Shown: positions 36,133 through 45,000 of the stretch, one piece after another | Layout: every line of letters starts with the position of its first letter | Numbering within the stretch: the first letter of the stretch is position 1 | From: Mangrovivirga cuniculi | GTDB taxonomy: Bacteria; Bacteroidota; Bacteroidia; Cytophagales; Cyclobacteriaceae | Length of the DNA stretch: 64,000 nucleotides | Direction: 5' to 3' | NCBI RefSeq assembly: GCF_005166025.1 | Contig: NZ_CP028923.1 | Location: 4,094,001-4,158,000 of the forward strand | Translations under genes and position numbers: made by a program | Notes under the pieces: model-generated | Databases searched by the model: none | What the model was told of the DNA's origin: nothing | Seen by the model: only the letters and a program-made list of their open reading frames with translations

Positions 36133-36249
36133 ATGGAAATACTAATTATTGGCTCAGCAATTTTATTTAAAGTAACCATAGTCGCTTCCATTATTTACCT
36201 GATATGGAAACATGGCTTTAAAAAAGGAAAGCATTCAACGAATTATTAA
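36133..36249 (+). CDS. Possible 38-residue single-pass membrane peptide
   Basis: ATG at 36133, TAA at 36247. The product has one strong hydrophobic helix (ILIIGSAILFKVTIVASIIYLIW) and a basic C-terminal tail (KHGFKKGKHSTNY), a positive-inside layout. Small peptides of this shape occur both as chance ORFs and as type I toxins or membrane regulators; nothing here decides. Confidence 0.35.
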   Translation: MEILIIGSAILFKVTIVASIIYLIWKHGFKKGKHSTNY

Positions 36250-36364
36250 CAAATTACTTTTAACGTGAGACTTATCATTTTTCACGCCTAAAAACTTATT
36301 AATACTCATATTTAATGCTAAACAGCAATTAGCAATGCTTTATTGTACCTTCACTTCACCTCAC

Positions 36365-36685
36365 TAATGAATTCCTATTAATCCCTCCTACCTTACTCAC
36401 CCCGGTTTGCTGCATCACCAGTTTGAATTCTTCTTTTAGTATTTTGAGTACCATTTCTACTCCCGGCTGACCAAAAGCTGCCAGCCCCCATAAGTAAGGC
36501 CTGCCAATGCCCACAGCTGTGGTGCCTAGTGCAGAAGCCTTTTAAATATCTCCTCCTCTTCGAATACCCCGTCTAAAATAACAGGGGTCGTGTTTTTGGC
36601 CACTGCATTGACTTCGGGTAAGCATTCAATGGTTGCGCTGCCAACGCTGTCCGGATTTTAACTTCAAAATAACTCCGGGCTTTTA
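36365..36685 (-). pseudogene. Remnant of an FMN-dependent alpha-hydroxy acid dehydrogenase (lactate oxidase type)
   Basis: Read leftward, two frames carry consecutive pieces of the C-terminal third of an LldD/lactate oxidase barrel: DSVGSATIECLPEVNAVAKNTTPVILDG, then in another frame ALGTTAVGIGRPYLWGLAAFGQPGVEMVLKILKEEFKLVMQQTGVSKVGGIN. GIGRPYLWGLAAFGQ is a family hallmark. The N-terminal two-thirds are absent and a frameshift or stop splits the pieces, so it is a dead fragment. Confidence 0.8.
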
Positions 36686-36753
36686 ATGAAAAGCAGAGAT
36701 TATATTACAGTCATTCAATAAAGTGATTGTATCTTATTTATAATTTAATATAA

Positions 36754-36853
36754 GTCTGAACTACGATTCACAAGATTAAAGGATGATAGAATGAATTAAT
36801 AAATCCTGTTAATCATTGTTTTAATCCGTATCAATCATAGTTCATTAATTGAC
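36754..36853. repeat. Palindromic interspersed repeat, copy B
   Basis: GTCTGAACTACGATTCACAAGATTAAAGGATGATAGAATG...AAATCCTGTTAATCATTGTTTTAATCCGTATCAATCATAGTTCATTAATTGAC; full-length copy closely parallel to copy A. Directly followed by a GC-rich patch (36860-36908). Confidence 0.7.
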
Positions 36854-36939
36854 ATTCTCAGCATACGCGTATTGCTTCGCTACGCGCGACAGTGGCGGGC
36901 GCCGTTAGCAAGATATATTCACTTATCACCCCATAATAT

Positions 36940-38232
36940 TTACTTCTGCATAACCTTATAAAAAACTAATTCTTTTACTTTATTATGAAAAATGGTATCC
37001 TTCTCCTGGTTGTAAAAATCATAATATAGTTCCAGCTTGTGTTTGCCTTTTTTCAAATGTGAGATATCAACAATAGATAATAATCCATCCTGTCCTGTTT
37101 GAGACCTCCTTTGATATACAAAATCGTCTTCCAGCAGTTTACCATCTAATGCCACTCCGTAAAATTTTTCCAGGCAGTTCATTTTTAAAGAATCAGGATT
37201 GATATCAGGATTCTCTTTGAATTTTTCATAATCACACGCCGGGAAGATCCAGTTTTGCTCATATCTTGAAGTGTGGACTATAAATAGTTCAAGGTAATCT
37301 TCCTCGACGACATAATCTCCTATATGCATATACTTCGAATATACTCCATCATCCACTTCACTTCGATACTGATTTTCATCTAATCGGTACTTTTCATCAG
37401 TCGGAACCAGAGCAATAGCCCGACCCAATACAAAGCCTTTGGAATTCAATGATTGAACTGAAAAAAAGGCAGCTAGACTAAAGATTATTAAGATCAGGCT
37501 AATAACCCATTTTTTATGATTTGTAATTAATCCATAATATATATTTCTATAAAGAAAGGATAAGGTTAACCAACTGGCTACTAAATGGATCGGATAGTAA
37601 ACTTTATTGGTATAAGGGATTTTTCTCAGGCCACCTAAACTAATAAAATCAATAAATACAATAATGAAAAAAGTGATTAATGTATAATTTAAGACGGAAT
37701 AGTCATAATTACCCGGAAAGATGGTTTGAAAAATACCGATTCCCGATGCTATAATTAAGAAAAAGACACTCAGCCCAACCAGCCACATAAATACAAGAAA
37801 GCTGAAGGCGAAAATCACACTGCAAACCTTCTCCAGTGCAATTATTTGACGACGATAATCACCTGACTTCTCAACCAGACGCAGGTATTTATCCGGATAA
37901 TTTAACTTTTGATATTTAATGCCAGACTTGTACACATAACTTAACCCCACAAATGCCGCCCATACAGACCGAAGTAAAATATGACTTAAAAAGCCGATTA
38001 TTAGAATGATATTGGCAAATTTTAAAATAGAAGTGAACACCTCATTAACTGTCCCATTAGAGAACATTTTCGAAGAATTCATTTCAAGGAAGTAATTCAG
38101 ATCACCTATAAGGGGGTAAATTTTAAATAGTCCAAAAAGTACAATCCCTGAAATCAATATTTCCGGCTCCCAACTGGCTTCCTGTATCCTTTTTAACCAT
38201 GCCGGAACTTTAAACTCCTCTTCTTTCTGCAT
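36940..38232 (-). CDS. Hypothetical polytopic membrane protein
   Basis: 430 residues. About six to eight transmembrane helices in the first 270 (ILISGIVLFGLFKIYPLI, FANIILIIGFLSHILLRSVWAAFVGL, VCSVIFAFSFLVFMWLVGLSVFFLIIASGIGIF, YTLITFFIIVFIDFISLGG, VISLILIIFSLAAFFSV), then a soluble C-terminal domain of about 150 residues with DISHLKKGKHKLELYYDF, a beta-sandwich-like end. I do not recognise the family. Monocistronic on the minus strand. Confidence 0.65.
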   Translation of the reverse strand: MQKEEEFKVPAWLKRIQEASWEPEILISGIVLFGLFKIYPLIGDLNYFLEMNSSKMFSNGTVNEVFTSILKFANIILIIGFLSHILLRSVWAAFVGLSYVYKSGIKYQKLNYPDKYLRLVEKSGDYRRQIIALEKVCSVIFAFSFLVFMWLVGLSVFFLIIASGIGIFQTIFPGNYDYSVLNYTLITFFIIVFIDFISLGGLRKIPYTNKVYYPIHLVASWLTLSFLYRNIYYGLITNHKKWVISLILIIFSLAAFFSVQSLNSKGFVLGRAIALVPTDEKYRLDENQYRSEVDDGVYSKYMHIGDYVVEEDYLELFIVHTSRYEQNWIFPACDYEKFKENPDINPDSLKMNCLEKFYGVALDGKLLEDDFVYQRRSQTGQDGLLSIVDISHLKKGKHKLELYYDFYNQEKDTIFHNKVKELVFYKVMQK

Positions 38233-38435
38233 TATAAAAAAATTGGTTGATAAGATTTTAATAATAACTGTTTATCTATCGAAGTTCAAGCTAATCAACT
38301 ATTTAATACCCGTTTTTCTCAGAAAACCTGGTCAGCATTTTAATTAAAACTGCCATTATCCATTCGGTGTATATCCCCTTAAAAGCCATTGAAAACAATA
38401 TTTAAAGCTAATTAAATTAATCGAATTTTAGGTTT

Positions 38436-38452
38436 TTGGCATGGCTTTTGAA
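38436..38452 (+). promoter_or_regulatory. Candidate sigma54 (-24/-12) promoter
   Basis: TTGGCATGGCTTTTGAA matches the -24/-12 consensus TGGCAYG-N4-TTGC at all positions except the final C (A here), with exact spacing. Predicted transcription start near 38463, 23 bp before the start codon. Confidence 0.45.
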
Positions 38453-38485
38453 ATATCCGGCAAAAACACTTAAATAAAATCTATC

Positions 38486-39046
38486 ATGAAAAAACTAATA
38501 ATCTTATCAATCATTACCTTATTAGGTTTATCATCAAAAATTAATGCCCAGGATGTCAGCTATGGACTGAAAACGGGTCTTAATATTGCTAACGTTATCG
38601 GTGGAGATGCTGATAGGAATAACTTATTTACTTTTCATGCAGGTGGATTTGTTGAATTTGGAGTAAATGAAAAGTTTTCCATTCAGCAAGAGATATTATT
38701 TTCCAGACAAGGCTCTGAAATAGACAATTCCCAGGAAGTAAGATTAGATTACCTGGCTTTTCCCATATTGGCAAAATATTATTTAACAGACTATATAAGT
38801 ATTGAAGCAGGACCACAAATATCATTTCTAGTTGAAGATAAAGTGGTTTACAATGAAAATGGATATCCCCCATCCGAATTAGATGCAAACAGCTTTGATT
38901 TAGGGCTAAATATCGGATTTGGCTACAATATAAGCTCCAGGCTACTTGCGCAAATGCGATATAATTATGGCATCACAACGATAAGCGAAAACCCGGATTC
39001 TAACAATAGTGTATTTCAGATTTCGGTAGGATATAAATTCAAATAG
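38486..39046 (+). CDS. Outer-membrane beta-barrel (porin-family) protein
   Basis: 186 residues. Signal peptide ending in INAQ, then VSYGLKTGLNIANVIGGD and repeated amphipathic strands (FHAGGFVEFGVNEKFSIQQEILFSRQGSE, YLAFPILAKYYLTDYISIEAGPQISFLVEDK, FDLGLNIGFGYNISSRLLAQMRYNYGIT), ending in VFQISVGYKFK, a C-terminal aromatic strand. This is the PorT/OMP_b-brl-type eight-strand barrel common in Bacteroidota. Single gene with its own candidate sigma54 promoter and a strong terminator. Confidence 0.88.
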   Translation: MKKLIILSIITLLGLSSKINAQDVSYGLKTGLNIANVIGGDADRNNLFTFHAGGFVEFGVNEKFSIQQEILFSRQGSEIDNSQEVRLDYLAFPILAKYYLTDYISIEAGPQISFLVEDKVVYNENGYPPSELDANSFDLGLNIGFGYNISSRLLAQMRYNYGITTISENPDSNNSVFQISVGYKFK

Positions 39047-39063
39047 CACCAAACTACTTCTAC

Positions 39064-39099
39064 AACAAAAGCCCTTAGATATAGGGGCTTTTGTTTTTT
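39064..39099 (+). terminator. Terminator of the beta-barrel gene
   Basis: AACAAAAGCCC and GGGCTTTTGTT form an 11-bp stem; five or more T follow. Confidence 0.88.
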
Positions 39100-39278
39100 A
39101 CAGATAATTTATAAAAAGAAACTTTCTATTACCCTGTAGGAAGTTTAAACTTTTACGTTTATAAAAATCCTAAATGTATATTTGACTAAGAATACATTCT
39201 AAAGAAATAAAAAAGTATTTAATATTTAATTCAAGGATATACTAACTCTTCAACCATACGGATAGTAAAAAAACAACC

Positions 39279-40394
39279 ATGAAATACCCTTTGATTCTAT
39301 TTTTCCTTATTATTCATTTTCCAGTGGTTTCCCAAACCCAACTTCAATGGAAAGGCCGGATACTTGCTAAAAAAGATTCTACTCCTGTTTTTAATGCCCA
39401 CATTTATATAAAAAATTCGAACATCAGCACCTCCACCAACGAGCAGGGATATTTTCAATTGAACTATTCTGAAACGAATTCCAATTCTCCGATATTGATA
39501 TCCTGCATAGGATATAAGCCGGTTATCATTCAGAAAACAAAAAATACCAGAACGATTTACCTGGAGGAAAATACCTACACTCTTATGGAAATAGTGGTCA
39601 GAGCGATTGATCCTAAGAAAATATTAAAGACAGCCCAGGAGAATTTTACCAGAAATTATTATAAAGGCGACATCACGAAAAACATCTACTATTACGAAAA
39701 TATTGTGTCGAATGATGAGCCATTGCGCAGACTGGAAATAATGACTAAAGTGGGCTCTAAGGGATTTCAAAACCACCATAAAAAACCTGATTTTTATGTC
39801 TATCAGAAAAGACCAGTTTTCAATAATGACCAAAGCTTTTATGGAGCAAATGGTATTGACGTTCTTTACTCCCTCGCCTGGACCCAAACATATCTGGATA
39901 AAAGTGTATTTAAAAAATTCAGGTTTTCGTTAAAAAGAAAATCAAATTTCCTCGGATTTGAGGCTTATCACCTCCTTTTAGAATCAAAACAAAGACCTGA
40001 TCATAAGACGTCTATCTATATTACTGTCAAAGATAATGCTATAATTGCTATAAATGAGTCATTTCAAAATGATATAAAAAAGGAAGCAGAACCTGAACAC
40101 TTTTACTTTCTGGAATCCATTCAATATGTGGATTTCATCAAATCAAAAAGTGGTAAATGGCATGTGAATTCTATCGATGATTACAGGGTTTCCATACGTA
40201 ATCAACTAGTAAATAAAACCCGAAGATATATTAAGGTGCTTTCTACAAAAGAAGCTAAGATCGAAACTGATCTACCGAAAGTAAAAAGAGAAACAGATCT
40301 TTACGATTATGATGTCACTTACGATGAGGGATTCTGGAAAGATTTTAATGCACCTCCTTTAATAAAAGTTGAGTCTATGGAAGGGGTTAATTGA
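39279..40394 (+). CDS. Carboxypeptidase-regulatory-like domain protein, exported
   Basis: 371 residues. A signal peptide (MKYPLILFFLIIHFPVVSQ) is followed by a CarboxypepD_reg-like beta-sandwich (WKGRILAKKDSTPVFNAHIYIKNSNISTSTNEQGYFQL...ILISCIGYKPV), the N-terminal module of many Bacteroidota outer-membrane proteins. The remaining 270 residues (VVRAIDPKKILKTAQENFTRNYY...) resemble the DUF5686-associated region but have no barrel, so this is a soluble or surface-attached protein. Substrate unknown. Confidence 0.75.
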   Translation: MKYPLILFFLIIHFPVVSQTQLQWKGRILAKKDSTPVFNAHIYIKNSNISTSTNEQGYFQLNYSETNSNSPILISCIGYKPVIIQKTKNTRTIYLEENTYTLMEIVVRAIDPKKILKTAQENFTRNYYKGDITKNIYYYENIVSNDEPLRRLEIMTKVGSKGFQNHHKKPDFYVYQKRPVFNNDQSFYGANGIDVLYSLAWTQTYLDKSVFKKFRFSLKRKSNFLGFEAYHLLLESKQRPDHKTSIYITVKDNAIIAINESFQNDIKKEAEPEHFYFLESIQYVDFIKSKSGKWHVNSIDDYRVSIRNQLVNKTRRYIKVLSTKEAKIETDLPKVKRETDLYDYDVTYDEGFWKDFNAPPLIKVESMEGVN

Positions 40395-40508
40395 AAGTTA
40401 AAAGATTTTAAAAAATTAAATACAGTTTCCTGGTTTCTAAATACCTTCAAATTTCAAACATATTAGTTCTGCGAACCATTCAACAAACCAAAATACAATA
40501 ACGTATCA

Positions 40509-41459
40509 ATGAAAACCCTGATCAAAATTCTCAAAATCGTATTTATAAGCATTATTCTTATCAGTGCTTTTGTTGCCTTAATTTTCGGTCATTCCAGCAT
40601 TCCTCTGGACGAACTAAAAGCGGAATACGCAAACGAAGAATCTGAATTTATGTCTATTGATGGTGCCAATGTCCACTATCGCGACGTAGGAAATCCCGGT
40701 GATTCGCTACCCATTATTCTAATTCACGGCACCGGCGCGAGTCTTCACACTTTTAATGACTGGACAAAAGAATTAAAGACAAACCACCGTGTTATAAGAA
40801 TGGATCTTCCGGGCTACGGTCTTACCGGTCCTTTTGAAAACCGGGATTATTCAATCCATCACTACGTAAACTTCCTCAATACTTTCCTCGATTCGCTAAG
40901 TATAGATCAATGCGTAATGGGTGGAAATTCACTTGGAGGACACATCGCCTGGAGGTTTACCCTTAAGCATCCTGAAAAGGTAAACAAACTAATCCTCATC
41001 GATGCTTCTGGTTATCCTTTCAAATCAAAAAGTAGTCCGATAGCGTTTAAAATGGCTAAAGTACCAGTGGTGAAAAATGCTTTTACCTATATCACACCCC
41101 GATTTGTTGTCGAATCGAGTGTCGAAAATGTTTATGCTGATGATTCTAAAGTAACCGAAGAAGTGGTTGACCGATATTTCGAACTTACCTTAAGGAAAGG
41201 AAACAGACAGGCCTTTGTTGATCGCTTCTCAACGTCGAATAATCTTAAAGCCTACAAAAAATTGAATACCATCAAAACAGAAACGCTGATTCTTTGGGGA
41301 GAGCAAGACGATTTAATTCCCGTTGAAATTGCCTATCAATTTCATGAGGCACTTCCTAATGATACATTGGTTATTTTACCAAATGCAGGTCATATTCCCA
41401 TGGAAGAAATACCTGAAAAAAGCCTGGATGTAGTATTTGATTTTTTAAATGACAAATAA
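40509..41459 (+). CDS. Alpha/beta hydrolase
   Basis: 316 residues. An N-terminal hydrophobic anchor (about 10-27) is followed by an alpha/beta-hydrolase fold: oxyanion segment IILIHGTGASLHTFNDW, nucleophile elbow GGNSLGGHIAWR (S141), acid in ILWGEQDDLIPVE and catalytic His in NAGHIPMEE. Probably anchored on the periplasmic side of the inner membrane, hydrolysing an ester, epoxide or similar substrate; the sequence does not tell which. Confidence 0.9.
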   Translation: MKTLIKILKIVFISIILISAFVALIFGHSSIPLDELKAEYANEESEFMSIDGANVHYRDVGNPGDSLPIILIHGTGASLHTFNDWTKELKTNHRVIRMDLPGYGLTGPFENRDYSIHHYVNFLNTFLDSLSIDQCVMGGNSLGGHIAWRFTLKHPEKVNKLILIDASGYPFKSKSSPIAFKMAKVPVVKNAFTYITPRFVVESSVENVYADDSKVTEEVVDRYFELTLRKGNRQAFVDRFSTSNNLKAYKKLNTIKTETLILWGEQDDLIPVEIAYQFHEALPNDTLVILPNAGHIPMEEIPEKSLDVVFDFLNDK

Positions 41460-41503
41460 CCTGATAGACTTTATAAAAGTCTTTTCTTAAAACATTTTAA
41501 TTC

Positions 41504-41542
41504 AAAAAAAAAGGTAGCCAGAAGAATCTACCAGCTACCTCT
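41504..41542 (-). terminator. Terminator of the OmpA-domain gene (minus strand)
   Basis: AGGTAGC ... GCTACCT, a 7-bp stem with a 15-nt loop; on the minus strand nine T follow. Confidence 0.7.
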
Positions 41543-41560
41543 TTTCCGACTCTTTAATTC

Positions 41561-42778
41561 TTATTTCTTAACCCCTTCAAGTCCTTTTTCATCGGCAGGA
41601 CTATCACAATATCCCCAGAACATGGTGAATGTAGAATAGTCCTTACTGAACTTAAGCTTTAAACTACCCCAGTGATTACGATCGTAAACATATGAGTCAC
41701 ATTCTTTTCGGGATCCATTTTCAACCCACTTACCCTCTATAGTGTAAGGGTCGGTTAGCTCTCCAACGATTTCTCCTCCATCGCTTTCATACCATCCTGC
41801 AATTTTATCACCATAGCGATAAATATGAAGATCCCCCCATTTACCGGCATCCCAGGTACCAACAACGCCTTTTCTCTCTTCATTTTCATTTGGGAATACG
41901 ATAATCTCTACCCGGCGGTTTTTGCTTCTGCCTTCTTCAGTAGTATTATCAGCGACCGGATTTTTCTCACCAAAAGCATATACCTTTATTTTTCCCTCAT
42001 CGATATTATGATTATTGATCAGATAGCTTCTTATTTCTTCTGCTCGTCTTTTAGACAGGTCGATATTACTTTCCTGGCTTCCTACATTATCTGTATATCC
42101 TTCTATAACAGTCAATCCATTTATTTCAGATACTTTTTCACCTATAGACTTTAATTCTGTCTTATCTTCTCCAAGGGTAGCCTTTCCAAAATCAAATAAA
42201 ACTGAGCTGCTCAATTGAAAATTTATACTTGATCCGATCGCACCTATAGCATCGACATCTGCACCCGGCCAGCGGCCACTTTTGCCATCTTTAACATCGA
42301 CGATCTTGACATATCTGAAAATATCCGATTCATTAACATACTCCGAAATATCAACTTCAGACAATCCTCCACCGGTTTTTCCCACATTGATCCAATCATT
42401 TCCGTTTTTAGAGATATGAACTTCGACAGGTTCTACATCAGGACCTATTTCGAAGATGTATAAATCAGGCCCCGGAATATCATAGAGAATATTATCAGTA
42501 AACTTTATGGTAAGCGAACCCCCATATCCAAGGGTTGTATATTTTTTCTCAAAATCCCCTGTGTAATCCGGAATCCCCAAGATGGGCTCAGGTATGCCAT
42601 ATCCTTCAATCGGTCCCGGATCGCCTACCTGGAACTCAACTACTTCATCAGCAAAAGAGATATCACCAAAAGGAAAAAATACCCTTCCTCCATGACCATC
42701 CGGATAGGTTCGCCCTATTTGAGCTGATAGTGAAAAAGAAATAAGCAATAGCTGAATTGTAATAAAAATTGGTTTCAT
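41561..42778 (-). CDS. OmpA-domain exported protein with N-terminal ligand-binding-like and C-terminal beta domain
   Basis: 405 residues. Signal peptide (MKPIFITIQLLLISFSLSAQ). Residues 20-175 form a beta module seen in cell-surface proteins (GRVFFPFGDISFADEVVEF...GADVDAIGAIG). An OmpA peptidoglycan-binding domain follows: SVLFDFGKATL, VIEGYTDNVGSQESNIDLSKRRAEEIRSYLINNHNID, FGEKNPVADNTTEEGRSKNRRVEI. The last 110 residues (GTWDAGKWGDLHIYRYGDKIAGWYESDGG...) are an extra beta domain. It likely tethers to peptidoglycan in the periplasm. Unusual order: OmpA domain in the middle. Confidence 0.85.
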   Translation of the reverse strand: MKPIFITIQLLLISFSLSAQIGRTYPDGHGGRVFFPFGDISFADEVVEFQVGDPGPIEGYGIPEPILGIPDYTGDFEKKYTTLGYGGSLTIKFTDNILYDIPGPDLYIFEIGPDVEPVEVHISKNGNDWINVGKTGGGLSEVDISEYVNESDIFRYVKIVDVKDGKSGRWPGADVDAIGAIGSSINFQLSSSVLFDFGKATLGEDKTELKSIGEKVSEINGLTVIEGYTDNVGSQESNIDLSKRRAEEIRSYLINNHNIDEGKIKVYAFGEKNPVADNTTEEGRSKNRRVEIIVFPNENEERKGVVGTWDAGKWGDLHIYRYGDKIAGWYESDGGEIVGELTDPYTIEGKWVENGSRKECDSYVYDRNHWGSLKLKFSKDYSTFTMFWGYCDSPADEKGLEGVKK

Positions 42779-42907
42779 AAAAATTGGTTAATAGATTTAA
42801 GTTATGAGGCACATAAACTATATAATAGATTTAGAAATCAAAAAAAATATTAATTCATCTAAAGCACTTTCGTCAAAACAGGTATAAAACTTATTTTTTC
42901 GGTTAAC

Positions 42908-43525
42908 ATGAATAAAAACTTAGTATTTGCATCAGGTATCTTAGGAGCAGCGTTTTTTATATTTTCAGCTTTTATCGGGGGATTCTCAATTGAAGATTAC
43001 AGCCACATTTCCCAATATATAAGTGAGTCGTATGCATATGGTACTCCTTATGGTAAGTATCTACGATATTTTGGATATATACCGAGTGGATTTTTTCTGA
43101 CTATCTTTGCTTTTTCAGCGCCCGCCTATTTCAAAAAGTCAGGTTTAGCTCGAATTGGATTCTGGGGAATAGGAATATTTTATGGCATTGCTACAATTAT
43201 TACCAGCATCTTCCCCTGTGATGAAGGGTGTAACAAAGAAATGATAGATCCCTCCATTTCACAGATAATTCATAATGCAACTGGAGCATTTACCTATATC
43301 TTCGTTCCAATAAGTTTGCTTTTAATTGGCTTTGGACTGCGAAATGATCGAAGAACTTTATTTTTGTCGTATCTGAGCATTGGGGCAGGGTTATTTTCAA
43401 TACTTTTTGTGCTGATTTTAATGTCAGACCCGGCATCAAACCATATTGGACTACTGCAAAGAATTATTGAAGCATCAATTCTTTTCTGGATAGTCATGTG
43501 TTCAATTTATATAAAAATTAAGTAG
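42908..43525 (+). CDS. DUF998-family membrane protein
   Basis: 205 residues, about six transmembrane helices. Family features: DYSHISQYISESYAYGTPYGKYLRYFGYIPSGFFLTIFAFSA near the N-terminus, IFPCDEGCNKEMIDPSISQIIHNATGAFTY in the middle, with the conserved FPCD and H-N. Function not established for the family. Single gene. Confidence 0.78.
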   Translation: MNKNLVFASGILGAAFFIFSAFIGGFSIEDYSHISQYISESYAYGTPYGKYLRYFGYIPSGFFLTIFAFSAPAYFKKSGLARIGFWGIGIFYGIATIITSIFPCDEGCNKEMIDPSISQIIHNATGAFTYIFVPISLLLIGFGLRNDRRTLFLSYLSIGAGLFSILFVLILMSDPASNHIGLLQRIIEASILFWIVMCSIYIKIK

Positions 43526-43578
43526 CTCTTATCAAGCAATAAATAATCAGTTGCTTTTAGATTTTATAACCATAATCG

Positions 43579-43585
43579 TACTTTG
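43579..43585 (+). promoter_or_regulatory. -7-like box for the NTF2-like gene
   Basis: TACTTTG, a TAnTTTG variant 24 bp ahead of the start codon. Confidence 0.35.
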
Positions 43586-43609
43586 ATAAGGAAAAAATAA
43601 TTAATAGTT

Positions 43610-43972
43610 ATGAAAGAATTAGTAGAAACATGGTTTACCAAATGGGAAAAAGGTGATTATCAAAATCTGCCCATTACAGAAAACTTTAAGCACTCCAGTC
43701 CATTTGGAACGATTGATGGTAAAAAAGCTTACCTGAATCTGGTTAAAGAAAATGAAGATAAGTTCCTCGGGCAAACCTTCGTAATCCACGATGTTATTTA
43801 TGAAAAAGATAAAGCCTGTGTCCGATATACTGCCAGACAGGGAAAGGATTTTTCTTTAGATGTGAGTGAGTGGTATTATGTGAAAAACAACTTAATCGAA
43901 AAAATAGTCGCTTATTATCACATTGGAGAAATAAGGGAGGAACGAAGGCTTGATAAACCAGATTTAAATTGA
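43610..43972 (+). CDS. NTF2-like (SnoaL-type) protein
   Basis: 120 residues with the cone-like NTF2 fold pattern: VETWFTKWEKGDYQNLPITENFKHSSPFGTIDGKKAYLNLVKENEDKFLGQTFVIHDVIYEKDKACVRYTARQG...SEWYYVKNNLIEKIVAYYH. Cytosolic, single domain. Such proteins are isomerases, hydrolases or binding proteins; no catalytic set can be assigned. Confidence 0.78.
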   Translation: MKELVETWFTKWEKGDYQNLPITENFKHSSPFGTIDGKKAYLNLVKENEDKFLGQTFVIHDVIYEKDKACVRYTARQGKDFSLDVSEWYYVKNNLIEKIVAYYHIGEIREERRLDKPDLN

Positions 43973-44115
43973 ACTCAGCCTACGCTACATTTCAATCATA
44001 GGTTATTTGATTTTAATAAGCTATTTTCGGATTTCAACCAGGATGGATTTTTGCAATTTTTTAATTGCAATTAAGCATAAACCTGGTATACCATTATATT
44101 TACAAATCAGAGTAA

Positions 44116-44928
44116 ATGAACAAGTCAAGCAGAAGGAAATTTATAAAAGGAGGAATATTTGCTGCTATCGGCTTGACTTTTTTAGATTCATTATGGTTTG
44201 AAAAATATATAATCGATTGGAACTACTTTGACATATCCAAATCAGCAAAAAATAAAATCAAATTCATTCAAATTTCAGATTTGCATATTAATGAGTTAAA
44301 GTCCTTTCATGAATCCATTGCTGAAAAGATCAACTCAAAAAAACCAGATATAATTTTTATTACAGGAGACTCTGTTGATTCAACTGATAAGATCGAGTCT
44401 CTAAATAAATTCCTGGAATTAATTGATACGTCAATCCGAAAATATGCAATAACCGGAAACTGGGAATACTGGGGCAATGTTAACCTGGATAAACTAAAGG
44501 CTGTTTATTCTAACAACAATTGTGAATTATTGATCAATGAAAACAGGTCAGTTAAAATAAAGGATCGTGAAATATCGATAATCGGAATAGATGATCTGGT
44601 AGGTGGTGAGGCTGACTTTCCGAAAGCAGTTGAGAATCTTAAAAAGACAGATACAACGATAGTTTTATCGCATTGTCCGGTGCACCGGGACATAATCACA
44701 AAACAAAAAGGTGATTTAAAGATTGATCTGGTTCTCTCCGGTCATACCCATGGAGGACAAATTACTTTATTAGGAATGGTACCGTTCAAACCAAGGGGTA
44801 GTGGAAAATATTTAAAAGGATGGTATAAAAATTCTGATCTCAAAATGTATATCTCAAAAGGAATTGGCACAAGCATTTTACCAATTCGATTTGGTGCACG
44901 GGCAGAAATGGTCGAAATGGAGGTCTGA
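44116..44928 (+). CDS. Calcineurin-like metallophosphoesterase with Tat-type N-terminus and altered GNH motif
   Basis: 270 residues. The N-terminus SRRKFIKGGIFAAIGLTFL is a Tat-like twin-arginine signal or anchor. Metal motifs: ISDLH (D-x-H), ITGDSVD, a GNWEYW where GNH(D/E) is expected, LSHCP, and GHTHGGQI. This fits the YkuE/YaeI group of periplasmic phosphoesterases that act on lipid-linked substrates. The His-to-Trp change in the GNH motif removes the usual general-acid histidine, so activity or specificity may differ. Single gene, convergent with hmuY. Confidence 0.85.
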   Translation: MNKSSRRKFIKGGIFAAIGLTFLDSLWFEKYIIDWNYFDISKSAKNKIKFIQISDLHINELKSFHESIAEKINSKKPDIIFITGDSVDSTDKIESLNKFLELIDTSIRKYAITGNWEYWGNVNLDKLKAVYSNNNCELLINENRSVKIKDREISIIGIDDLVGGEADFPKAVENLKKTDTTIVLSHCPVHRDIITKQKGDLKIDLVLSGHTHGGQITLLGMVPFKPRGSGKYLKGWYKNSDLKMYISKGIGTSILPIRFGARAEMVEMEV

Positions 44929-45000
44929 TCGAAAATTGTGTGATAAGTTTTTATAGTTGCTTTATAGATGGTCAAATGAGGTGGATCCTTCCTTGTAATC

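Noticed and set aside
29276-36853. CRISPR array made of the interspersed repeats
   Set aside because: Copies are 60-100 bp, diverged, palindromic and separated by whole genes.
36895-36920. Integron attC-like site in the GC-rich patch
   Set aside because: The GTTAGCA sequence does not fit the GTTRRRY core and there is no matching partner box or integrase.
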